The notes under the pieces are model-generated. The model searched no databases and was not told where the DNA came from. It was given only the letters and a program-made list of their open reading frames with translations. 64,000 nucleotides of DNA from Conexibacter woesei Iso977N (GTDB lineage Bacteria > Actinomycetota > Thermoleophilia > Solirubrobacterales > Solirubrobacteraceae), in contig NZ_AUKG01000002.1 in NCBI RefSeq assembly GCF_000424625.1, positions 496,001 through 560,000 of the forward strand. Direction: 5' to 3'. Shown piece by piece: positions 7,724-17,323 of the stretch (position 1 is the first letter of the stretch; every line of letters starts with the position of its first letter). A program made the translations under genes and the position numbers.

Positions 7724-9355
7724 CTAGTTGTCGTCCTCGGCGAGGAGGTGCTGGGTCAGGACGATGGATTCGGAGAGGGTCTTGTAGCCGGTGTGGTCGA
7801 AGGCGATGGTGAGGATGTTGTCTTCGATGTGTTGGATGGTGCCGGGGCCGAAGGTGGGGTGGTGGATGCGGGTGCCGATGGTGTAAGGGCCGGCGTCCGC
7901 GGGTGGGATGCCGTGGCCGGCGTTGCAGTTGTCGCAGTTGTTGCATGGCGGCTCGAAGGGCTCGCCGAAGTAGGACAACAAGAAGGCTCGGCGGCAGGTG
8001 TAGTGCTCGGCGTAGCCGCGGACCATCTCTACGCGCGAGCGGTCGAGGTGTTCGTGGTCGACTTCGGAGGCGGCGGCTGAGGCGATCCCGGTCGCGAGGT
8101 CCGCGGAGGGGATGGAGGTGACGAGGCCGGTGTCGCTCACGTCGATCAGCCCGGCGTCCTGCAACCGATGCAGGACGGTCGCGGTGCGACTCCGTGAGAA
8201 GTCGAGGTTGTCGCGCAACACCGCTGCGTCAACCGGCGACGTCGCCGCGATCACACGGGCGGTGCGCTCCAGCGTCGCGGTGTCGAGCTTGCCGGAGGCG
8301 AAGAAGCGGCGGCGGCCGAGGTCCTCGGGGCGGTAGTACAACCGCGCGACGCTCGGTGCGCCGTCGCGCCCCGCTCGGCCGAGCTCCTGGAAGTAGGCGT
8401 CGAGCGACTCGCTCACGTCGAGGTGGAAGACGAACCGCACGTTCGGCTTGTCGACGCCCATCCCGAAGGCGATCGTGGCGACCATGACGTCGGTCTCGCC
8501 GCCCGCGCTCATGAACGACTCCTGCGCGGCATCGCGCGCCTTCGCGCTCATCCCGCCGTGGTACGCGGTCGCCCGCACGCCGTGCGCGCGCAGCGCGGCG
8601 GCCAGCGCCTCGGCCCCCTTCTGCGTCGCCACGTAGACGATCCCCGGCAACGGCGCCGCCACGACGTCCGCCACCAGCCTGCGCTCCTTGTCGTCGGCCT
8701 CGTGGAAGCGCTCGACCCCGAGCCAGATGTTGGGGCGGTCGAAGCCCTTCACGATGATCTCGGGGTCCCTCATCCGCAGGACCGAGACGATCTCGTCGCG
8801 CACCGGACCCGCGGCGGTCGCCGTCAGCGCCAGGATCGGCGGGCGGCCCAGGGCCTCTGCGGCCGCGCCGAGCTCCAGGTACTCCGGCCGAAAGTCGTGC
8901 CCCCACTGCGACACGCAGTGCGCCTCGTCGACCACGAAGAGCGACGGCCTCACGGCGCGCAGCCGCTCCAGCGTGTCGCGGTTCGAGAGCTGCTCCGGCG
9001 CGAGCAGCACGAACTCCAGCGAGCCGTCGGCCAACCCCGCGAAGACCGCCTCGCGCGCCGCATGCGACAGCGTCGAGTTCAGCTCCGCCGCCGCCCCGCC
9101 CTCCGCCTGCGCCACCTGGTCGCGCTGCAGCGCGATCAGCGGCGACACCACCACCGTCGGCCCCGCCCGGAAGTACCCGGCCAGCTGGTAGATCGCCGAC
9201 TTCCCGCTCCCGGTCGCCATCACGACCAGCGCGTCGCGCCCGTCCAGCGCTGCCTCGACGCCCTCCAGCTGCCCCGGCCGCAGGTGCTCGTGGTGCAGCT
9301 CGCGCTCCGCCGCAGCCTCGATCTCGTCCTCGCTGGGGTGCTCGTTCCCGACCAC
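7724..9355 (-). CDS. RecQ-family ATP-dependent DNA helicase
   Basis: This 543-residue superfamily 2 DNA helicase has Walker A ATGSGKS (Lys52), DEAH (143-146) followed by [16 protein letters not shown] (178-180) and motif [12 protein letters not shown] (323-332). A winged-helix-like stretch (about 365-415) comes next. The RecQ zinc site follows, at Cys454, Cys471, Cys474 and Cys477 (CNNCDNC). The HRDC domain of long RecQ proteins is absent. The last 50 residues ([19 protein letters not shown] and on to TLSESIVL) instead resemble the Tudor-like tail of UvrD/PcrA helicases. A role in recombination or repair is expected. The start is GTG 9355, 31 bp from the divergent uvrC, so the two repair genes share one promoter region. 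Confidence 0.92.
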   Translation of the reverse strand: MVGNEHPSEDEIEAAAERELHHEHLRPGQLEGVEAALDGRDALVVMATGSGKSAIYQLAGYFRAGPTVVVSPLIALQRDQVAQAEGGAAAELNSTLSHAAREAVFAGLADGSLEFVLLAPEQLSNRDTLERLRAVRPSLFVVDEAHCVSQWGHDFRPEYLELGAAAEALGRPPILALTATAAGPVRDEIVSVLRMRDPEIIVKGFDRPNIWLGVERFHEADDKERRLVADVVAAPLPGIVYVATQKGAEALAAALRAHGVRATAYHGGMSAKARDAAQESFMSAGGETDVMVATIAFGMGVDKPNVRFVFHLDVSESLDAYFQELGRAGRDGAPSVARLYYRPEDLGRRRFFASGKLDTATLERTARVIAATSPVDAAVLRDNLDFSRSRTATVLHRLQDAGLIDVSDTGLVTSIPSADLATGIASAAASEVDHEHLDRSRVEMVRGYAEHYTCRRAFLLSYFGEPFEPPCNNCDNCNAGHGIPPADAGPYTIGTRIHHPTFGPGTIQHIEDNILTIAFDHTGYKTLSESIVLTQHLLAEDDN

Positions 9356-9386
9356 GCTTCACCCGACCCTATCCTCCAAACGCAGC

Positions 9387-11279
9387 ATGGCCTCGGTCCC
9401 GCAATCAGAAGGACGCAAGAGCCGCCTCGCCGACCAGCGCAAGCAGCTGCCTGACGGCCCCGGCGTCTACCTCTTCCACGATGACAAGGGCAAGGTCATC
9501 TACGTGGGCAAGGCGATCTCGATCAAGAAGCGGATCGCCAGCCACTTCGCCAACCCGGTCACGCGCGGCGCCGTGCAGATGACCGAGGTGATCGACACCA
9601 TCGACTTCATCCTCGTCGAGTCCGAGACCGAGGCCCTGCTCGTCGAGCAGAACTTCATCAAGCAGTACCAGCCGCGCTTCAACATCCGGCTGCGCGACGA
9701 CAAGTCCTACCCGTACATCGCGATCTCGATGGACGAGCCGTTCCCGCGCGTCTACTTCACCCGCGAGCGCCACCGCAGGACGCGTCTGTACTTCGGGCCC
9801 TACTCCTCCGCCAGGCGCACGCGCTCCACGCTGGAGACGCTCGGCAAGGTCTTCCAGTACCGCTCCTGCAGCGGCGCCGAGCCCGGCCGCCGCTCCGGCT
9901 CGCCGTGCCTCGACTTCTACATCAAGCGCTGCGGCGCACCGTGCGTCGACTACGGCGTCACGCGCGAGCAGTACATGGAGTCGATCGACGGCGTCCGCGC
10001 GTTCCTGTCGGGCCGCTACCGCGAGATCGAGCACGACCTCGAGGCGCGGATGAAGGACGCCGCCGCCAAGCAGGAGTTCGAGCAGGCGGCACTGGAGCGC
10101 AACCGCCTCGCCGCCGTCCGCAGCCTCCTCCAGCGCCAGCGCGTGGCCAACGACGCGCACGGCACGGCCGACGTCGTGGCGGTCGCCGCCGACGGCACCG
10201 ACGCCAACGCCCAGGTCTTCCAGCTGCGCGACGGCGTGCTCAGCGACCGCCAGTCGTTCTACCTGGACAACATCCAGGAGGGCGGGGTCGGCGAGGTCGC
10301 CCAGGAGTTCTTGTTGCAGTACTACGGCGAAGCGACCGTGATCCCGCCGCAGATCATCGTCCAATCCGAGGTCGAGGACCTCGGCCCGCTGGGCGAGCTG
10401 CTGACCGAGCGCCGCGGCGCGAACGTCGAGGTCCGCGCGGCCGAGCGCGGCGACAAGGCGCGCCTGCTCGACCTCGCCGAGCGCAACGCGAGGCTCGCGC
10501 TCGACCAGGAGCGCCTGAAGGCCGAGCGCTCGCGCCAGCAGCGCGTCGAGGCGCTCGACGACCTCCAGGCCGACCTCCAGCTCGCCGCGCTCCCGATCCG
10601 GATCGAGTGCTTCGACATCTCCAACCTGATGGGGACGCACACGGTCGCGTCGATGGTCGTCTTCGAGGGTGGCGCGCCGAAGAAGGCCGACTACCGGCGC
10701 TTCACGATCCGCGGTGGGGAGGAGGGCGTCCCGGACGACTTCGCCTCCATGAACGAGGTGCTCGGGCGGCGGCTGGCCCAGTGGGAGTCCCAGCAGGACC
10801 TGTCCCCGCACGACCCGAGGCGCAACGAGTCGTTCGCGACGCTCCCGAACCTGATCGTCATCGACGGCGGCAAGGGGCAGCTCTCGGCGGGGCTCGCGGC
10901 GTTGCAGGGGTTCCTGGACCGCGGCGTCGCGGTCGTGTCGCTCGCCAAGCGCATCGAGGAGGTCTTCATGCCGGGCCGCGCCGAGCCGATCGTGTTGCCC
11001 CACGACACGCCCGCGCTGCAGCTCCTGCAGCGCGTCCGCGACGAGGCGCACCGCTTCGCGATCACCCACCACCGCACGCGGCGCGACAGGGCGATGACCG
11101 TGTCGATCCTCGACGACCTGCCCGGGATCGGCGAGGTGCGCAAACGCACGTTGTTGAATCACTTCGGCTCGCCCGACGCGGTCCTGGAGGCGACGCGCGA
11201 GCAGCTGGAAGCCGTCCTGCCGGGTAAGACGGCGCGCGAGTTGTACACGTTCCTGCACCGGACCCGGACGGGGCGCTGA
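9387..11279 (+). CDS. uvrC: UvrABC system protein C (excinuclease subunit)
   Basis: UvrC makes the two incisions around bulky DNA lesions after UvrA/UvrB recognition. The 630-residue protein has the full layout: GIY-YIG nuclease (about 20-100, with GVYLF and VIYVGKA), a UVR coiled segment that binds UvrB (about 210-245, KQEFEQAALERNRL), an RNase H-like second nuclease domain (from about 405, IRIECFDISN, and LIVIDGGKGQL), and tandem helix-hairpin-helix motifs at the end (LDDLPGIGEVRKRTLLNHFGS). The ATG at 9387 gives the usual length. It is divergent from the RecQ-type helicase and four bases upstream of the arginase-family gene, with which it probably shares a transcript. Confidence 0.96.
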   Translation: MASVPQSEGRKSRLADQRKQLPDGPGVYLFHDDKGKVIYVGKAISIKKRIASHFANPVTRGAVQMTEVIDTIDFILVESETEALLVEQNFIKQYQPRFNIRLRDDKSYPYIAISMDEPFPRVYFTRERHRRTRLYFGPYSSARRTRSTLETLGKVFQYRSCSGAEPGRRSGSPCLDFYIKRCGAPCVDYGVTREQYMESIDGVRAFLSGRYREIEHDLEARMKDAAAKQEFEQAALERNRLAAVRSLLQRQRVANDAHGTADVVAVAADGTDANAQVFQLRDGVLSDRQSFYLDNIQEGGVGEVAQEFLLQYYGEATVIPPQIIVQSEVEDLGPLGELLTERRGANVEVRAAERGDKARLLDLAERNARLALDQERLKAERSRQQRVEALDDLQADLQLAALPIRIECFDISNLMGTHTVASMVVFEGGAPKKADYRRFTIRGGEEGVPDDFASMNEVLGRRLAQWESQQDLSPHDPRRNESFATLPNLIVIDGGKGQLSAGLAALQGFLDRGVAVVSLAKRIEEVFMPGRAEPIVLPHDTPALQLLQRVRDEAHRFAITHHRTRRDRAMTVSILDDLPGIGEVRKRTLLNHFGSPDAVLEATREQLEAVLPGKTARELYTFLHRTRTGR

Positions 11280-11283
11280 CGCG

Positions 11284-12201
11284 ATGGCTCCCGAGCGGAT
11301 CGCGGTGATCGGCGCGCCCTCGTCCGCGGGCGCCTACGCGCCCGGCCAGGAGCGCGCGCCGCGCGCGCTGCGCGACGCCGGGTTGTTGGAGGCGTTGGTC
11401 AACGCCGGCTGGGAGGAGGTCGACGACGCGGGCGACGTCGAGGGCTTCCGCTGGGCGCCGGACGGCGACGACCCGGCGGCCGCGAACGTCGCGGACGCCG
11501 CGGCGGTGGCCGGGCGCGTGGCGGGCGAGGTCCGGCGCGTCCTGGACGACGGCGCGCGGCGCGCGCTGGTCCTGGGCGGCGACTGCACGGTCGGCGTCGG
11601 CGCGGTGGCGGGTGTCGCGCACCGCGGGCGGGTCGGGTTGGTGTACTTGGACCTGCACGCCGACATGAACGTCCCGGACGCGACCGAGGACGGCACGCTG
11701 GACTGGATGGGCGTCGCGCACCTGCTCGCGCTCGACGGCACGCGGAGCGAGCTGCGCGATGTCGGCCTTCGCACGCCGCTGCTGCAAGGCAAGGACCTTG
11801 TGCTGGTCGGCTTCGACCCCGACTACGCGACGGCGTTCGAGCTGGCGGCGATCGCCGAGCAGGACGTGACGGTCGTGACCGTCGCCGACCTCGCGGCCGA
11901 CCCGAAGGGCGCGGCGCGCCGCGCGCTGGCGGCGCTGGCCGACTGCGACGTGCTGAGCGTCCACCTCGACGTCGACCTGGTGGACTTCCTCGAGCTGCCG
12001 CTGTCGGAGAACACCGAGCGCGACGGCGGCGTGACGTTGCAGACCGCGCTGGCCGCGCTGCACGTCCTGGCCGCGCACGACCGCACCGCGACCGTCACGC
12101 TGACCGAGCTCAACCCGGACCACGGCGCGGCGGACGGCTCGACGCTGGCGCCCTTCGTCGCCGGCGTGGCGGCCGCCCTCGCGCCGAAGAACTGCCGCTA
12201 G
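11284..12201 (+). CDS. Arginase/agmatinase-family ureohydrolase-like protein
   Basis: This 305-residue protein has the binuclear-manganese ureohydrolase fold. Five of the six usual metal ligands are present: Asp123, His125 and Asp127 in DLHADMN, and Asp229 and Asp231 in HLDVDLVDF. The first ligand motif, normally GGDH, reads GGDC here (Cys101). Family members hydrolyse guanidino groups of arginine, agmatine, guanidinobutyrate and similar compounds. The substrate here is open, and the Cys substitution may mean altered metal binding or a different reaction. It starts four bases after uvrC and ends two bases from a convergent lipoprotein gene. No arginine-metabolism gene is next to it. Confidence 0.82.
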   Translation: MAPERIAVIGAPSSAGAYAPGQERAPRALRDAGLLEALVNAGWEEVDDAGDVEGFRWAPDGDDPAAANVADAAAVAGRVAGEVRRVLDDGARRALVLGGDCTVGVGAVAGVAHRGRVGLVYLDLHADMNVPDATEDGTLDWMGVAHLLALDGTRSELRDVGLRTPLLQGKDLVLVGFDPDYATAFELAAIAEQDVTVVTVADLAADPKGAARRALAALADCDVLSVHLDVDLVDFLELPLSENTERDGGVTLQTALAALHVLAAHDRTATVTLTELNPDHGAADGSTLAPFVAGVAAALAPKNCR

Positions 12202-12202
12202 C

Positions 12203-12847
12203 TCAGGTCGTCCCGTTGGTGGTGGTGTTGCCCGGCGCGGTGCCGGACGCCTGAGGCCGCTGCGGCAGCTTGGACTGGCAGGACTTCAGCGCGGCCTGGA
12301 CCTTGGGGTCGGACTGCTTGAGGTTGCGCAGGGCGTTGAAGCCGTCGGAGACCCTGACGTCCAGGCCCGCGTCCCTGAGGCAGGTCAGGTAGGCGGTGAA
12401 GGCCCTGATGTTCTGGCGCGGCGCGCCGTTGCCGTTGCCGCCGCGGAAGTTGCCCTGCGGGCGGTACTTCGCGCAGGCCCTCATGGCCTTCTGGGTCTTC
12501 GGGTCGGCGCTCTGGCCGCCGAAGCCGCCGGGCCCGCCGCCGTAGCCGCCGCCCTGCGGGGGCTGACCGTTCGGCGGCGCGGTCGTCGAACCGCCGTCGG
12601 TGTTCGGCGGCGCCGCGTTGGAGCCGCCGGGCCGGTTGCCGCGGTTGGGCAGCGTCACGCCGTTGTCCTTCAGGCACTGCTGGAACTTCTGGAAGTCCGC
12701 GTTGCGCGTGCCGCTCTGGCCGTTCGCGGTCGTGCTCGTCCCGGAGGACCCGGACGAGCTGTTGTCGGATGACGAGCCGCACGCGGCGAGCGCGAGCGAA
12801 GCGCCGGCGACGGCGAAGACGGACAGGGGCGTGGCGAGGCGGAGCAT
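12203..12847 (-). CDS. Lipoprotein with repeated CxxxxGV-type motifs
   Basis: From ATG 12847 this 214-residue protein begins MLRLATPLSVFAVAGASLAL and then has the lipobox LAAC, so it is a predicted lipoprotein. A longer frame upstream exists but would bury the signal peptide. A Ser-rich linker leads to FQQCLKDNGVTLP, a Gly/Pro/Asn-rich middle, MRACAKYRPQ, and YLTCLRDAGLDV. These C-L/M-x-x-x-G repeats recur in actinobacterial lipoproteins that sit beside MacAB-type exporters. Here the divergent neighbour 143 bp away is exactly such an adaptor gene. It is likely an extracytoplasmic accessory of that system, but its biochemical role is unknown. Confidence 0.72.
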   Translation of the reverse strand: MLRLATPLSVFAVAGASLALAACGSSSDNSSSGSSGTSTTANGQSGTRNADFQKFQQCLKDNGVTLPNRGNRPGGSNAAPPNTDGGSTTAPPNGQPPQGGGYGGGPGGFGGQSADPKTQKAMRACAKYRPQGNFRGGNGNGAPRQNIRAFTAYLTCLRDAGLDVRVSDGFNALRNLKQSDPKVQAALKSCQSKLPQRPQASGTAPGNTTTNGTT

Positions 12848-12990
12848 GGCGAGCAGTGAGCCGCAAGAACCGAAACGCCGTCCAAGCGGGGGCGAAGAAG
12901 TCCGTAAGTCGGCGCGGCGCGCGGGTTCTTCGACTCCTCTCACACTTCACTTAGAGGCTGCTCACGGGTCGGACCCATGCTGGTCGTCGT

Positions 12991-14612
12991 ATGCCACGGC
13001 TGTCCCGACGTCAACTGACCCCGCTCAACCTCGGCATGGGAGCGCTCGCGGTCGGCGGCGTGATCGCCGCGGTGATCATCGTCGGGCCCGAGTCGAGCAC
13101 CGGGACCACCTCCGCGCAGCGCGTCGTGACGGTCTCGAAGGGCGTCGTGCAGTCGACGGTCTCCGGCTCCGGCAACCTCTCGCCGGCCAACACCATCAAC
13201 ATGAGCTTCGGCGCGTCCGGCAAGGTCACCAAGGTGTACGTGAAGGCCGGTCAGCACGTCGAGGAGGGCGAGCTGCTGGCGCGGATCGACCCGTCGTCGG
13301 CCGAGGTCGACCTCGCCGAGGCCAAGGCGACGCTCGCCTCCGCCCAGGACACGCTCGACAACATCGAGTCGGGGACGACGACGACTTCGACCGCTTCAAC
13401 CGGTTCGACCGCCTCGACAACAACGACAACTTCCTCGTCGTCGGCCACCGCGACGACGGCGTCAGTGAGGGCGACGACCGCGGCCGCCAAGGCGACCTCG
13501 TCGGCGCCCGCGACGACCGGCGCTCCGGCGACGACCTCGGCGCCGTCGAGCACCACCACGCCGGCGCAGACGGCGCCGACGACCACGACGCCGGCGCAGA
13601 GCGGCTCGGGCGCGAGGAGCGGCGGCGGCGTGGCCTCCGGAGCGAGCGGCGGCTCCGGCAGCAGCGGCGGGTCGGGCAGCTCCGGCGGCTCGGGGTCGTC
13701 GAGCGGCGGCTCCAGCTCCGGCGGCTCCGCGCAGTCCGAGGAATCCGCCGCCGCGGCCGTCAAGAGCGCGCAGCTCGCGGTCGCGAACGCCGAGGACGCG
13801 CTCACCGCCACCGCGCTGCGCGCGCCCGCCGCGGCGACCGTCGCCGCGGTCAACGGCGCCGTCGGCGACCAGGTCTCCGCGGGCTCGTCCGGGTCGTCCT
13901 CCTCCGCGTCGACCGGCTCGTCGTCCTCGGGCGCGAGCGGCGGCGCAGGCGCGGCGACCGGCGCGTCCTCCAGCTCCTCCTCGTCCTCCTCCTCCGGCTT
14001 CATCACGCTGACCCAGCTGAGCCGGATGCACCTCGAGGTCTCGCTCTCCGAGTCGGACATCAACTCCGTCAAGGTCGGCCAGCAGGCGACCGTGACCGTC
14101 AACGCCGCCTCCGGCGAGGAGGTCGCGGGCAAGGTCATCGACATCGGCGTGCTGTCGTCGTCGTCCTCGTCGGGGACCGCGAGCGCGGTCAGCTACCCGG
14201 TGACGATCGCGCTGACCCAGACGACCAGGGGCCTGCGCGCCGGGATGAGCGCCACCGCGGAGATCGTGACCGCGCAGGCCTCCGGCGTGGTCGTGCCCTC
14301 GGGCGCTCTGCAGGGCTCCAGCGTGACCGTCGTCAGGAACGGCAGGAAGACCACGCAGCGGGTCGAGACCGGCGTCGCCGGCGACTCGGCGACGCAGGTC
14401 ATCTCCGGGCTGAACGCGGGCGACCAGGTCGTCGTGACCAGCGCCAGCGCGGCCGCGGGCGCCAGCGCGACCGGCAGCTCGTCCTCGACGTCGAGCAGGA
14501 CCGGGACGCGCTCCGGGTTCGGCGGCGGGACCGGCGCGGCCGGCGGCTTCGGCGGCGGCGGCTTCACGGGCGGCGGCGGCCCGCCGACCGGCGGCGGCTT
14601 CGGGGGCGGGCG

Positions 14613-14616
<4 letters not shown>
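12991..14616 (+). CDS. MacA/HlyD-type efflux adaptor with low-complexity insert
   Basis: This 541-residue membrane fusion protein has an N-terminal signal/anchor (about 14-32), a biotinyl-lipoyl-like half (KVTKVYVKAGQHVEEGELLARI, of which the central VKAGQHVEEGE is most typical) and a start of the coiled-coil hairpin (AEAKATLASAQDTLDN). About 120 residues rich in Thr, Ser, Ala and Gly (about 130-250) separate the two hairpin arms, and a second Ser/Gly run follows near 295-330. The beta-barrel and membrane-proximal domains come after (SGALQG, then GLNAGDQVVV). The tail is Gly-rich. It is the first gene of a tightly overlapping export operon with the ATPase and permease downstream. The long disordered insert replacing hairpin sequence is unusual for Gram-negative MacA. 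Confidence 0.85.
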
Positions 14617-15340
<724 letters not shown>

Positions 15341-15344
<4 letters not shown>

Positions 15345-16567
15345 CGCTCGCCGAGACGCTGCGGATCGCGCTCGGCGGGATCGTGGCCAACAAGCTGCGC
15401 TCGGGGCTGACGATCCTCGGCATGACGATCGGCGTCGCGTCGGTGATCGTGCTGGTCGCGGTCGGCAACGGCTCCAAGCAGCAGGTCCAGGCGAGCGTCC
15501 GGGCGCTGGGCAGCAACGTGCTGCTCGTGCAGTCCCAGGGCGCGCGCGGCGGCCCCGGGCTCTTCGGCGGCGGCGGTGCGACGGTCTCGCTGACCCAGGC
15601 GGACGCCACCGCGCTGCAGGACCCGTTCAACGCGCCGGACGTCAAGAGCGCCTCGCCGGTCGTCACGGCGTCGTCCACGACGCTGGTCGCGGGGTCGCTG
15701 TCGTACTCGTCGTCGGTGACCGGGACGACGCCGTCCTACACCGCCGCGCGCAACTACGACATCGCCAGCGGTGAGATGTTCACAACGGCCGACGTCAAGA
15801 AGCACAACCGCGTCGTCGTGCTCGGCCCGACGGTCGTGGAGAACCTGTTCAACGGCGTCAACCCGGTCGGGCAGACGGTCAAGATGGGCGGCTCGTCGTT
15901 CACGGTCGTCGGCGTGACCAAGGCCAAGGGGTCGAACGGCACGACCGACCAGGACGACGTCGTGTTCGCGCCGCTGACCGCGGTCCAGGACGGGCTGTCG
16001 GGCTACGGCTCGATCAACCAGATCGTCGTGCAGGCCAAGAACGAGAGGTCGCTCAACGCCGCGCAGGCCGAGGTGACGTCGATCCTCGACACGCGCCACG
16101 ACATCGACGCGTCCGACACCTCGACGTCGTCGTTCCAGGTCATCAACCAGGGCTCGATCCTGGAGACGTCGAACGAGACGACCTCGGTGTTCACGACGCT
16201 GCTCGGCGCGGTGGCCGCGATCTCGCTGCTCGTCGGCGGCATCGGTGTGATGAACATCATGTTGGTGTCGGTCACCGAGCGGACGCGCGAGATCGGCATC
16301 CGCAAGGCGATCGGCGCGCGGCGGGCCGACATCCTCTGGCAGTTCCTGGCCGAAGCGGTCCTGGTGTCGATGCTCGGCGGGATCACGGGCGTCGTCGTCG
16401 GGCTGGTCGGCTCGAAGTTCCAGATCGCCGGCGTCCAGCCCGTCATCGCCCTCTACTCGATCCCCCTGTCCTTCGGCGCGGCCGTCCTGGCCGGGCTCTT
16501 CTTCGGCACCTACCCGGCGGGCCGCGCAGCGCGCCTGCGTCCCATCGACGCCCTCAGATTCGAATGA
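15341..16567 (+). CDS. MacB-type ABC transporter permease
   Basis: This 408-residue permease has an N-terminal helix (about 20-42), a MacB-PCD-like periplasmic domain (about 45-280, e.g. GTTPSYTAARNYDIASGE) and an FtsX domain with three C-terminal helices. It contains the family hallmark GGIGVMNIMLVSVTERTREI (about 300-319), then GIRKAIGARR. It is coupled by 4-bp overlaps to the ATPase upstream and a small membrane protein downstream. In this family the substrate varies (antibiotics, peptides, lipoproteins), so none is assigned. Confidence 0.93.
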
Positions 16568-17280
16568 GCGATCACGATCAGATGACCCAGCAGCACGAGT
16601 ACGACAACCCCGAGCTCGACTGGTACGAGGACGAGGAGACGCCGGAGCAGGACGCGGTCCCGCGGCGGCCGAAGAGGAGGCTCGTCACGCCCGTGACCGG
16701 CGCGCTGGCGGCGATCGTCCTGGTGGCCGGCGGGTTCATCGGCGGCGTGCAGGTGCAGAAGCACCAGGGCGGGTCGTCGAACGGCGCCGCCGGCGGGGGC
16801 GCGGCGCGCGGGAACTTCGCGGCGCGGTTCGGCGGCGGGACGGGTGCGGCAGGCGCTGCGGGCGGCGCGACGCAGGGCGGCGGCGCGGGGGCGAGCGGCT
16901 CCGGCGCGTCGAGCGCCACGACCGGCACGGTCGCCAACGTCAAGGGCTCGACGATCTACCTGACGACGTCCGACGGCACGACGATCAAGATCAAGACGAA
17001 CGACAACTCGAGGGTCACGCGCAACGCGTCGTCCAGCGCCTCCAACATCCACCCGGGCGACACGCTCGTGGTGCAGGGGGCGAAGGCGTCGAGCGGGACC
17101 GTCACCGCGTCGTCGATCACCGCGACCGCCAGGGGCGTCTCGGCGTTCGGCGGGCTGGCGGCGCTCGGAGGCGCCGGCGGTGGCGCGCCGGGTTCCGGGG
17201 CGTCGGGCACGTCGTCGTCCGGGTCCTCCACCTCCGGCGGCGCGCAGATCCCGCAGGGCTTCGCCCCTCCGGCTGGGTGA
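16564..17280 (+). CDS. Membrane-anchored DUF5666-like protein of the MacAB operon
   Basis: This 238-residue protein has an acidic cytoplasmic start, one transmembrane segment (about 40-60, VTGALAAIVLVAGGFIGGVQ), a Gly/Ala-rich linker, and a small extracytoplasmic beta domain (TTGTVANVKGSTIYLTTSDG at about 119-138, then HPGDTLVVQG) like the DUF5666 OB-type fold. A low-complexity Gly/Ser tail follows. The start overlaps the permease stop (ATGA), so it belongs to the export operon and probably works outside the membrane with the adaptor. Its precise role is unknown. Confidence 0.7.
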   Translation: MSDHDQMTQQHEYDNPELDWYEDEETPEQDAVPRRPKRRLVTPVTGALAAIVLVAGGFIGGVQVQKHQGGSSNGAAGGGAARGNFAARFGGGTGAAGAAGGATQGGGAGASGSGASSATTGTVANVKGSTIYLTTSDGTTIKIKTNDNSRVTRNASSSASNIHPGDTLVVQGAKASSGTVTASSITATARGVSAFGGLAALGGAGGGAPGSGASGTSSSGSSTSGGAQIPQGFAPPAG

Positions 17281-17323
17281 GCCGGGGCGACCAGACGGCG
17301 TAGTTCGGCCCGCGCCCGTCACA

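Noticed and set aside
12600-14612. N-terminal extension of the ABC ATPase frame
   Set aside because: The frame is open far upstream but reads as shadow sequence through the adaptor gene. The GTG at 14613 directly before the ATPase domain, overlapping the adaptor stop, is the sensible start.
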